DNA from: Desulfovibrio sp. UBA6121
Lineage (GTDB): Bacteria; Desulfobacterota; Desulfovibrionia; Desulfovibrionales; Desulfovibrionaceae
Length of the DNA: 27,978 nt
Assembly: GCA_002422505.1 (NCBI GenBank)
Contig: DIVX01000150.1
Span: 1-27,978 of the forward strand
Direction of reading: 5' to 3'
Shown here: one piece after another, positions 16,801 through 22,433 of the stretch
Layout: each line of letters opens with the position of its first letter
Position numbering within the stretch: the first letter of the stretch is position 1
The notes under the pieces: generated by a model
Databases searched by the model: none
Seen by the model: only the letters and a program-made list of their open reading frames with translations
What the model was told of the DNA's origin: nothing
Made by a program: the position numbers and the translations under genes

Positions 16801-17045
16801 GTGCCGGAGAGGTAGAGCATGTTGTCCAGGCCGGTCATCTTCTGTTCAATGATCTGGGTCACCGTGTTCTCCACGGTCTCGGCCGAGGCCCCCGGGAAGA
16901 AGGAGTCAATGGCGATGGAGGGCGGGGCGATGGGTGGGTACTGGGAGATGGCCATCTTATGGATGGCCAGCGCGCCGACCGTCATCATGATGATGGCGAT
17001 GACCCAGGCGAAGACCGGCCGGTTCAGAAAAAACTTCGAAAGCAT
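13887..17045 (-). CDS. RND efflux pump, inner-membrane subunit (AcrB/HAE1 type)
   Basis: 1,052 residues, full length. It starts MLSKFFLNRPVFAWVIAII with membrane segment 1. The porter domain includes SQYPPIAPPSI and PGASAETVENTV. Membrane segment 4 has GLLVDDAIVVVENVER with D408 and D409, and segment 10 has STKNAILIIQF with K945, so the whole AcrB proton-relay set is kept. Such pumps export drugs and other hydrophobic compounds using proton import. The start ATG overlaps the stop of the TetR gene (TGATG), showing translational coupling; GTG 17048 is an alternative. No membrane-fusion or outer-membrane gene adjoins it. It may borrow the partners at 25712-26812 and 19795-21201. Confidence 0.96.
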   Translation of the reverse strand: MLSKFFLNRPVFAWVIAIIMMTVGALAIHKMAISQYPPIAPPSIAIDSFFPGASAETVENTVTQIIEQKMTGLDNMLYLSGTSSSSGAARIEMTFAPGTDPDVAWSKVQNKLQLAMASLPDTVQRSGVKVSKSTRNYLIVVGLISEDGSMSGDDLRDFAQSKLEKVLSRVPGVGEVENFGSQYAMRVWINPDHLNSLGLTMGDVIEALDAYNVEISAGQFGGAPALKGQRMNASIVVQHLLQTPEEFANIPIRSKPDGSVVRIKDIGRTELGTERYDVIANYNGMPSAAMAIRQAAGANALETADAIKKKLQEMAPFFPKGLKVVYPYDTTPFTKVAIHEVAKTLVEAVLLVFVIMYVFMGNIRATLIPTIAVPVVLLGTFAVLGFFGFSINMLTMFAMVLAIGLLVDDAIVVVENVERLMVEEGLPPREATAKSMNEITSALVGIGLVLSAVFGPMAFFQGSTGVLYRQFSVTVIASMLLSVLVALILTPVLCATVLKPIPLGHDSSASAIFFMRPFFRWFDRVFLRARTIYVNIVGHSFSKKTRYLLLYAALVGVVGFMFQRMPTSYIPDEDQGILMVQVMLPSGSTLEQTEEVLTTARNYLLEQEKDNVESFLGVAGVSFGGQGQNMALGFAKLKDWHLRPGADQKVSAIAGRTMGAFSKIKNAMAFAFPPPPVVELGMASGFDFQLLDRGGVGHQQLMAARNQLLGMARKDPRLTRVRPNGIDDVPEYHINVDWNRAGAMGVPISAIHTTLSAGFGSAYVNNFIQSGRVKQVYAQLDTPYRMHPQDLERLYVRNSADKMVPFSSFATGHWTQGSPKLERYNAFPSVNIWGEAAPGHSTGEAMTAMEEMVTKLPRGIGFDWTGLSYQERMATAQGPLLYAFSIFVIFLCVAALYESWTIPFVNLLMLPLGVLGAILATTLRGMSNDVYFQIGFLTTLGLSTKNAILIIQFIKERMGHGDSIIDATLGAVKTRFRPVLMTSLAFFFGVLPLAIASGAGAGAMNAIGTAVCGGMLSATFIDLIFIPLFFVFISGLFTRKQSPPAASTKAQE

Positions 17046-17731
17046 CACGTGTCTCCTTCACTGCGCATTGGGCTGGGCGTCACGGGCGGGCGCAGCTGGG
17101 CCTGGGCAGCGCGCAAGCGCGAGATGCCGCCCAACGAGAACTGCATAATGAACTCCGTGATCTGCTCGACGTTACTGGGCTTGAGCGCCGACTCCGGGCT
17201 CATGCGGGAGAGGGCCTCCTTGGCGAAATCGAACAGCACGCATTGCCCAAAGATGCTGGAGGCGCATCGGGAGACCGTCAGATCGTCCGCCTCGGGCAGC
17301 AGCTTCCCGACGATATCCAGCAGCAGCCTGTGCGCCGGTCGGCAGAACTGCTCGAAAATCTCGCCGAAATGCTGTGACGGCTCGATGAACTCCTGGGTGA
17401 GCTGCCTGCTGAGGCGCTCGTCGGCGGCGTCCCCACCGTCCAGGGTCTGGAGCAGGATGCTGCGCACATAGACCCGCAGGCGTTCCTGTGGCGGGCTTTC
17501 CGGTGTCACGCCCTGGTCCCGCGGATGCCGCCTGTTCTCCCGCTCGATGTAGTCCCGAAGCACGGCTATGTAGAGCCGCTCCTTGCCGCCGAAATGGTAG
17601 CTCACGGCGGCGACGTTGGCCTCGGCCCTGGTGCAGATGTCGCGGATGGTGGCGTTTTTCAGGCCCAACTCCGCAAACACTGTGCGCGCTTCTTTCAGGA
17701 GCCTCTCCCGGGTGCTGTTGTCTTCCGCCAT
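17045..17731 (-). CDS. CecR-type TetR regulator of the adjoining pump
   Basis: 228 residues. The helix-turn-helix is ATIRDICTRAEANVAAVSYH followed by FGGKERLY, the CecR (YbiH) form with a C-terminal DUF1956-like ligand domain. Helices carry QFCRPAHRLLLDIVGKLLPE and CASSIFGQCVLFDF. It most likely represses its own operon and responds to a pump substrate. The start at 17731 has GGAG eight bases upstream; ATG 17752 has none. Its stop overlaps the pump start. It is a clear paralog of the regulator at 21245-21937, sharing EANVAA/SANVAA, SPPQERLR/SPPEARLR, and LLPEADD/MLPEADD. Confidence 0.93.
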   Translation of the reverse strand: MAEDNSTRERLLKEARTVFAELGLKNATIRDICTRAEANVAAVSYHFGGKERLYIAVLRDYIERENRRHPRDQGVTPESPPQERLRVYVRSILLQTLDGGDAADERLSRQLTQEFIEPSQHFGEIFEQFCRPAHRLLLDIVGKLLPEADDLTVSRCASSIFGQCVLFDFAKEALSRMSPESALKPSNVEQITEFIMQFSLGGISRLRAAQAQLRPPVTPSPMRSEGDT

Positions 17732-17756
17732 GACGCACTCCGCGCAAAACATGGAT

Positions 17757-17771
17757 TCAAACCAACTTTGA
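17757..17771. promoter_or_regulatory. Candidate TetR operator
   Basis: TCAAA-CCAAC-TTTGA, a perfect 5-bp inverted repeat, lies at the expected transcription start of the TetR-RND operon. A bound repressor here would block RNA polymerase. Confidence 0.4.
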
Positions 17772-17776
17772 GATGC

Positions 17777-17805
17777 TGTTTACTTCTCGGCCCGCAAGCC
17801 GTCAA
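17777..17805 (-). promoter_or_regulatory. Sigma-70-type promoter for the TetR-RND-Usp operon
   Basis: On the minus strand TTGACG (17805-17800), 17 bases and TAAACA (17782-17777) lie 46 bases upstream of the start codon. The layout matches the promoter at 27459-27487, including the -10 word. Confidence 0.6.
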
Positions 17806-18031
17806 GGATTAATGAATGAAAAATTTTGTCTTTATAATTCCAGATTGATGTTTGCCCCTCCGTATCGCCTCCCGGGGATGGAGAAGTCCAAGCCGGTGTG
17901 AATTGGCACAGATGCGCCTGCGGGGGAGGCACGGTCACCTTTGCACCACAAATCTGCACGCTAAATGTCCCAGAAAGATCTGATCCCGCAGTGAGGATGT
18001 CACAAATGATCAACAATTTCAGCGCTTATGC
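17806..18031. other. Intergenic stretch between the TetR promoter and the ssrA fragment
   Basis: No gene seen. AT-rich at 17810-17850 then mixed. It lacks the 5' domain of a tmRNA (no GGGGCTG-type 5' acceptor strand, no tag reading frame), so the ssrA sequence that follows is not complete. Confidence 0.5.
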
Positions 18032-18090
18032 CGGTCACCCGTTGGGTGGCATTCAAGCGACCGTGGGTTCAATTCCCTCCAGCTCCACCA
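18032..18090 (+). other. 3' end of an ssrA (tmRNA) gene, probable attachment-site remnant
   Basis: GGGTTCAATTCCC followed by a few bases and CAGCTCCACCA matches the T-arm, acceptor strand and CCA end of bacterial tmRNA; E. coli ssrA has nearly the same end. The T-stem has one mismatch. Upstream, CGGTC...GACCG encloses a CACCC/GGGTG hairpin. The 3' ends of ssrA genes are common integrase targets, and an integrase remnant lies 75 bases on. A tRNA 3' end is the alternative; no anticodon arm is visible. Confidence 0.7.
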
Positions 18091-18100
18091 CCGATAGATC

Positions 18101-18133
18101 AAGGGCTTGCGAATCGCTTCGCAAGCCCTTTTT
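18101..18133 (+). terminator. Rho-independent terminator of ssrA
   Basis: AAGGGCTTGCGAA, a TCGC loop and the exact complement form a perfect 13-bp stem followed by a T-run. It lies ten bases after the CCA end, where an ssrA terminator belongs. Confidence 0.9.
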
Positions 18134-18137
18134 CGTT

Positions 18138-18162
18138 GTTGCACTACATCGTTGCACTACAT
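18138..18162. repeat. Two copies of GTTGCACTACAT, period 13
   Basis: Copies at 18138-18149 and 18151-18162 lie between the ssrA terminator and the integrase remnant. Position and form fit integrase arm-binding sites or remnants of repeated insertion. Confidence 0.7.
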
Positions 18163-18164
18163 TT

Positions 18165-18236
18165 TCACGCGACCTGCACCGACTTGACCAACCGCAGCGC
18201 GCCTCTTTCGCCGCCCCGAGCTTCGGCAACAGCGCG
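18165..18236 (-). pseudogene. Tyrosine integrase remnant, last ~23 codons only
   Basis: The minus strand ends with LLPKLGAAKEALRLVKSVQV then A and a stop. The integrase at 27568-27978 ends LLPKLGEAREAPIRLVKPVQ then VA, so about 17 of 21 aligned residues agree. Upstream of this stretch the similarity ends and an in-frame stop appears. No catalytic residue is left. It marks the old integrase end of an element next to the ssrA site. Confidence 0.85.
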
Positions 18237-18294
18237 GACTACCCGCTCACTGCGGCATGGCACTGGGGCAGTGTCACCCTCGCAGAGACGGAAA

Positions 18295-19356
18295 CTAGCC
18301 GCGCAGCAGGGCCGATCCCCAGGTGAAGCCTGCGCCGAAGCTGGCCAGAAGAATGCAGTCGCCGGGGTGCAGTCGCTTTTGCCGCGCAGCGTCCTCCAGG
18401 GCCAGCGGAATGGATGCGCTGGAGGTGTTGCCGCAATGCTCTATGTACCGGTGGGTATTCTCGGCAGGGATTCCCAGGCGCTGGCCCACAGCCTCAATGA
18501 TGCGGAGGTTCGCCTGATGCGGCACAAAGAGGTCGATGTCTTCCGGGCGCAAACCGTTGCGGACCAAGAGCGACTGGCAGACCTCGGTCATGTTGCAGAC
18601 CGCGTGCTTGAACACCTCGCGGCCGTTCATGCGCAGGAAGTAGCCATCGCCGACAGGATCGTCGGGCGATGCGTAAGCTGCACGACTGCCCGCTCCGTTG
18701 GCGGCCAGAATCTCGCCGTGGGTGCCGTCTGAGGAAAGCAGCACATCTTCTACTGAGGCTCCGGGGCCTTCACCTCCGCCGATGACTGCGGCCCCCGCGC
18801 CATCGCCGAAGAGAATGCGCACATTGCGGCTTTGAGCGTCGCAGATTCGCGACATGGCCTCTGCCGTGACCAGCAGAATCTTGGCCTGCGGCTCAAGCGA
18901 CAAAATTGCACGGGCCAGGTACAGGCCGTACAGGAAGCCGGAGCAGGCCACGTTGAAATCCATGGCCATGAGGCCCGTCAGGCCGAGCTTGCGTTCCAGG
19001 GTGCAGGCCGTGTTGGGAATGAGCCCATCCGGCGCGCAACTGGCCAGCAGGATGTGGGTGATCTGGTCCGCGGCGATGCCCGCGTCAGCGATGGCGGCGC
19101 GCGCTGCCACGAGCGCCATGTCCGAGGTGTCCTGTCCGGGCGCGAGGATACGCCGTTCGCGGATTCCCGTCCGGCTGAAGATCCAGTCGTCCGGCAGGTT
19201 GAAAATTCGCCCCAGTTCGTCGTTGGAGAGCACGCTCTCCGGCAGGTAGCCGCCCAGGCCGAGAATACGGCAGCGCGGCGTGTGGCGGCTCTGCGCCGCC
19301 AGGCGTTCGATTCTTGCGCTCTTCAATGCGGCAGTGCCTTCCTGATCAAAATTCAT
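18295..19356 (-). CDS. Beta-ketoacyl-ACP synthase III (FabH) family protein
   Basis: 353 residues of the thiolase fold. The catalytic triad is visible: C138 in DFNVACSGFLYGL, H280 in FVPHQANLR and N310 in HCGNTSSASIPLAL. FGDGAGAAVI and the C-terminal FGAGFTWGSALLRG are also typical. FabH starts fatty-acid synthesis by condensing acyl-CoA with malonyl-ACP; close relatives start polyketide or quinolone routes. An extension of about 28 residues precedes the usual CRILGLGGYLPE start. The ATG at 19356 has AAGGA upstream. It is the last gene of a leftward efflux cluster and lacks other fab genes beside it, so it is an accessory copy. It may change membrane lipids or make a small molecule the pump exports; both are inference. 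Confidence 0.93.
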   Translation of the reverse strand: MNFDQEGTAALKSARIERLAAQSRHTPRCRILGLGGYLPESVLSNDELGRIFNLPDDWIFSRTGIRERRILAPGQDTSDMALVAARAAIADAGIAADQITHILLASCAPDGLIPNTACTLERKLGLTGLMAMDFNVACSGFLYGLYLARAILSLEPQAKILLVTAEAMSRICDAQSRNVRILFGDGAGAAVIGGGEGPGASVEDVLLSSDGTHGEILAANGAGSRAAYASPDDPVGDGYFLRMNGREVFKHAVCNMTEVCQSLLVRNGLRPEDIDLFVPHQANLRIIEAVGQRLGIPAENTHRYIEHCGNTSSASIPLALEDAARQKRLHPGDCILLASFGAGFTWGSALLRG

Positions 19357-19447
19357 AACGATCCTTCTTGGCTTTGGTCATTGCATGCGGACCGGCATCC
19401 CGGAGATTGCGTTCAGCCGCTGCTCCTGCCTTTGTTCAGCCACCAAG

Positions 19448-19473
19448 GGCTCCGGTGCCCGCTTCCGGGAGCC
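19448..19473. repeat. Imperfect hairpin upstream of fabH-like gene
   Basis: GGCTCCGG and CCGGGAGCC pair with one bulged base. It lies between the HD-GYP remnant and the FabH-type gene and may limit read-through. Confidence 0.4.
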
Positions 19474-19550
19474 GGGTCTGTTTGGGCGGGTACACCGGAT
19501 CAATCCGGGCATCAGGCGGCGTGTTTGGCTTGAACACCCCAAATTGTATA

Positions 19551-19769
19551 GGCAATTCATCTATGTCACTGCTGAAATATTGCGCGCACAGGTTTCGCAG
19601 GTCGGCCATGGGAAGAGCTTGCAGAGCATACGCAGTGCAGGTCTGCCGCGGCGGGCCAGAAGTCATCGAGAACCGTCATGCCCACCAGTCGGCGGAACAG
19701 CAACCGATGCGTGGACCGCACCAGCAACGCTGTGTCGGTCAAGACAAACTGACGCAACTCCGGCACCAC
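19551..19769 (-). pseudogene. HD-GYP protein remnant, internally deleted and frameshifted
   Basis: The first ~32 residues from GTG 19769 match the N-terminus of the intact HD-GYP protein at 9391-10782 (RSTHRLLFRRLVGMT versus RSVHRLLFKRLLGMT, preceded by VPEL.. and TDTALL versus TDRALF). After the GMT the match stops. In another frame near 19551-19609 the C-terminal tail reappears (LCAQYFSSDIDE versus NCARYFGSDIEE). Membrane, sensor and HD-GYP parts are missing. GGGAGG still precedes the start. It lies just after the outer-membrane factor gene. Confidence 0.75.
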
Positions 19770-19794
19770 TCGCCACCTCCCGCTCTTCGCAACC

Positions 19795-21201
19795 CTACTC
19801 GCTGGCCCAGGTGCCGCCCAGCGCCTTGAAGAGCGTCAGCCTGTTGGCCGTGTGCGCCATCTGGGCGCCGATGAGATTTTGCCTTGTCTGTGCATGCGCT
19901 CGCTGCGCATCAAGCCGGGACAGGTAACTGCCGACGCCGGCCTCGTAGAGCTGGTTGGTCAGCTCGAATGCCTGCCCGGTGGCGTTGGACAATGACCCCA
20001 GAGCCTCAACTTGGTCGGCCAGGGAAGCCTCCTGCGCCAAACAGTCGGATACCTCCCGGAACGCCGCCTGAACCGTCTTTTCGTACTGCGCCACCATGAT
20101 CGCCTTGTCAGCCTCGGCGGCCTTCACGCCCGCGCTGATCGCCCCTGAGTGAAAAATCGGCAAGGTGATTTGCGGAATGAAGGTCCACGCCTGGAAGCCG
20201 TTGCGAAACAAGTCGCGAACCTCGTTGCTCGCCGTCCCATACGAGCCTGTCAGGCTGATGGTGGGAAAGTGCATGGCCCGGGCAGCGCCGATATTGGCAT
20301 TGGCGGCCTTGAGCTGGTGTTCGGCCGCCAGCACGTCCGGCCTGCGCGTCAACACCTCTGAAGGCAATCCGGCAGGCACGGGTCGCAGCGGGGCGATGTC
20401 TGCCAGCGACTGGGCAGGCAAGAGTTCCGGGGACAGAGGCATTCCAACCAGCAGTTCCAGAATGTTTTCGTCAGCGGTCACCTGGGCGGCGTAGACAGCC
20501 ACGGACACCCGAGCCGTATCCACTGTGGTCTGGGCCTGGCTTAAGTCCAGCCTGCTGACCGTGCCGAGTTCGTATCGTTGCCGGACGAGCTCATATGAGG
20601 CCTGCTCCGTTTGCAGGATATCCTTCGCCAACTTCAAATGCTCACGATCGGCAGCAAGAGCGAAGTAGCCCGTGGCAACCTGCGCCACGAGACTCAATTC
20701 TGCACTCCGATGCGAGGCTTCGGTGGCCAGGAACTGCTCCAGAGCAGCGCCCCTGAGACTCTGTATGCGGCCGAAGAAGTCCAGCTCGAATGCGCTGAAC
20801 CCGAGTCCGACACTGTAAGCGCGCGTGGTCATTGGGAGGCCTGTGGGGGAGAGGCTCGCCGGCGTCCGCTGCATGTTCGCGCCAGCCCCGGCGTCAATCT
20901 TCGGAAAGAGGTCGGCGCGCTGGATCTGATACTGGGCCTGCGCTTTCTCTATCCGCAACGCGGCCACGCGAAGGTCGCGGTTGTTGACCAAGGCCAACTC
21001 CACGAGATGTCGAGTTGACGCGTCCTCAATGACATCCCGCCAGCCCTGCTGCGTAGCGTTTGCCTGGGGTTGCGGCACACTTCCCGCAGCCCAGTCTAAA
21101 CGCAGTTCCGGCGAGGGGCGCTCGTACTTCGGAGCCATGGTGCAAGAAGCCAGCATGCTGGCCAGGCAGAATACGGCGGTCATTTCAAGCAAAAAACGCA
21201 T
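19795..21201 (-). CDS. Outer-membrane efflux lipoprotein (OprM/NodT family)
   Basis: 468 residues. The leader ends in the lipobox MLASC, so Cys20 is lipidated. The mature start TMAPKYERPSPELRLDW is typical of this family. Two outer-membrane-efflux repeats follow, each rich in long helices. RRPDVLAAEHQLKAANANIG and AFELDFFGRIQSLRGAALEQ are hallmark stretches. It forms the trimeric outer-membrane channel of a tripartite pump. The ATG at 21201 is preferred over TTG 21207, which has no support. The regulator at 21245-21937 ends 43 bases upstream, so they share an operon. Its natural partners are the MFP and RND of the same cluster; it could also serve the pump at 13887-17045. Confidence 0.95.
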   Translation of the reverse strand: MRFLLEMTAVFCLASMLASCTMAPKYERPSPELRLDWAAGSVPQPQANATQQGWRDVIEDASTRHLVELALVNNRDLRVAALRIEKAQAQYQIQRADLFPKIDAGAGANMQRTPASLSPTGLPMTTRAYSVGLGFSAFELDFFGRIQSLRGAALEQFLATEASHRSAELSLVAQVATGYFALAADREHLKLAKDILQTEQASYELVRQRYELGTVSRLDLSQAQTTVDTARVSVAVYAAQVTADENILELLVGMPLSPELLPAQSLADIAPLRPVPAGLPSEVLTRRPDVLAAEHQLKAANANIGAARAMHFPTISLTGSYGTASNEVRDLFRNGFQAWTFIPQITLPIFHSGAISAGVKAAEADKAIMVAQYEKTVQAAFREVSDCLAQEASLADQVEALGSLSNATGQAFELTNQLYEAGVGSYLSRLDAQRAHAQTRQNLIGAQMAHTANRLTLFKALGGTWASE

Positions 21202-21244
21202 TCGCAAACCCCATCATTGTTGCAAAGGCTGACAGGCTCGTGAA

Positions 21245-21937
21245 TCACCCAACTGGCATCACTTGTGGTGCAGGGGCGTCATTCCGATTGTCGCAATGCT
21301 TTTGTCCCGGCTTCAACCCCATGACACCTCTAGTGCTAAACCCGACTATGAAGTCAGCGACGTAGTCAATATTGCTGGTCGTAAGGGCCAACTCAGGGGT
21401 CAGCAAGGGTATGGCCTCCCGGCCGAAATTGAACAGTATGCATTGTCCGATGACGCTTGAAGCGCAACGGTTGATCGTTGCGTCGTCGGCCTCTGGAAGC
21501 ATTTGCCGCAAGATTGACAAAAGAAGCTCATATACAGGGCGACACTGACGTTCGAACAGTTCCTCAAAGTAAAACGAAGGAACCATCAACTCGCGCAATA
21601 TGAGCTTCCCCAGGTATTCATTGACCGGGTCGCCATCCCCCACAGTCTGCATCAGAAAACTTTTGACGAACGCACGAAGCCGCGCTTCCGGGGGACTCTC
21701 TTGCGTAACTCCGCTGTCAGGAGGATTGCGCTGTCTTTGTTGCTCCATATAGTGATGCAATACAGATATATAGAGCATATCCTTCCCGCCGTAATGGTAG
21801 CTTATAGCCGCGACATTTGCCGATGCGCGCTCACAAATCTCGCGTACAGTCGCGTCTTCAAGGCCACGCTTTGCAAAAACGACCATTCCTGCCATGAGCA
21901 GACGCTTCTTCGTGTCTATTTCTTCCTGTGTGTCCAT
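21245..21937 (-). CDS. CecR-type TetR regulator, upstream of the outer-membrane factor
   Basis: 230 residues. The helix-turn-helix is ATVREICERASANVAAISYH followed by YGGKDMLY, the CecR form. The ligand domain has RQCRPVYELLLSILRQMLPE and CASSVIGQCILFNF. It is a full-length paralog of the regulator at 17045-17731, about half identical by eye. The base composition is noticeably less GC-rich than in all neighbours, which suggests a different recent origin. The second of two adjacent ATGs (21937) is chosen because AAAGGAGG stands at the better distance. It probably controls the outer-membrane factor and possibly the whole cluster. No clear promoter was recognised in the 148 bases before it. Confidence 0.92.
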   Translation of the reverse strand: MDTQEEIDTKKRLLMAGMVVFAKRGLEDATVREICERASANVAAISYHYGGKDMLYISVLHHYMEQQRQRNPPDSGVTQESPPEARLRAFVKSFLMQTVGDGDPVNEYLGKLILRELMVPSFYFEELFERQCRPVYELLLSILRQMLPEADDATINRCASSVIGQCILFNFGREAIPLLTPELALTTSNIDYVADFIVGFSTRGVMGLKPGQKHCDNRNDAPAPQVMPVG

Positions 21938-22085
21938 CATTCCTCCTTTAACCTCGTGATGGTTTCACCACTTCAAGCATGTAGTCTCTAGATGCCCTTC
22001 ACCCACGGTGCTGCGGTTCCATACACTCATCTACACCGCGCGCTGACGTCGGCAGCCAGCACGGATTGCGCAAACAGGTATGACC

Positions 22086-22346
22086 TTATGGGAACGACTG
22101 TGAAATCAAGGCCGAGATGCTCAAGCACTCCGCATGGTAAACGCAGGCCCCCTGGTCGCAGTAGTGTGCGGAAGCTTTCCCGAAGCAATCGAACATCCCT
22201 TCGGTCACCTGCGCCGCGCGGACCTCAGAGATCCTCTCGAAGATCCTGCGTCGCTCGTCCTCTTCCTTGAGCATGAGCGCCGTCCCGCGATGGTCGTCAT
22301 GTCCGTCAGCCGACTTCCTGGCACCTTTCCTGCGCTGAGTTCCCAT
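22086..22346 (-). CDS. Cys86-B: 86-aa protein with four-Cys/His motif, paralog of Cys86-A
   Basis: 86 residues, the same length as Cys86-A. The first ~25 are basic (RRKGARKSADGHDDHR) where Cys86-A is acidic. From residue 29 on, the two align without gaps: DERRRIFERISEVRAAQ, then TEGMFDCFGKASAHYC, DQ and YHAEC, with C54, C63, C68, C74 and H71 all kept and LSISALISQS at the end. The start at 22346 has AAGGAGG and a CATATG context like Cys86-A. It lies 87 bases after the RND pump and before the CecR-type regulator, all on one strand. Metal binding is inferred from the Cys/His spacing. Opposite N-terminal charge suggests different partners. Confidence 0.88.
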   Translation of the reverse strand: MGTQRRKGARKSADGHDDHRGTALMLKEEDERRRIFERISEVRAAQVTEGMFDCFGKASAHYCDQGACVYHAECLSISALISQSFP

Positions 22347-22433
22347 ATGTCCTCCTTGTGTTGCATGCCTCACACCACGTTCGCTGCTGCAATGATCTCG
22401 CGCGGACTCCACCCGTGTAGCCGGCAGCAGCAG

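Noticed and set aside
15123..17471. A 782-residue plus-strand frame opposite the left RND pump
   Set aside because: The minus-strand pump has full-length homology by motif. The antisense frame is His/Gly/Val-rich low-complexity sequence with no domain.
17806..18090. A complete tmRNA gene
   Set aside because: No 5' acceptor strand able to pair with CAGCTCC and no tag-peptide frame are seen upstream, so only the 3' end is claimed.
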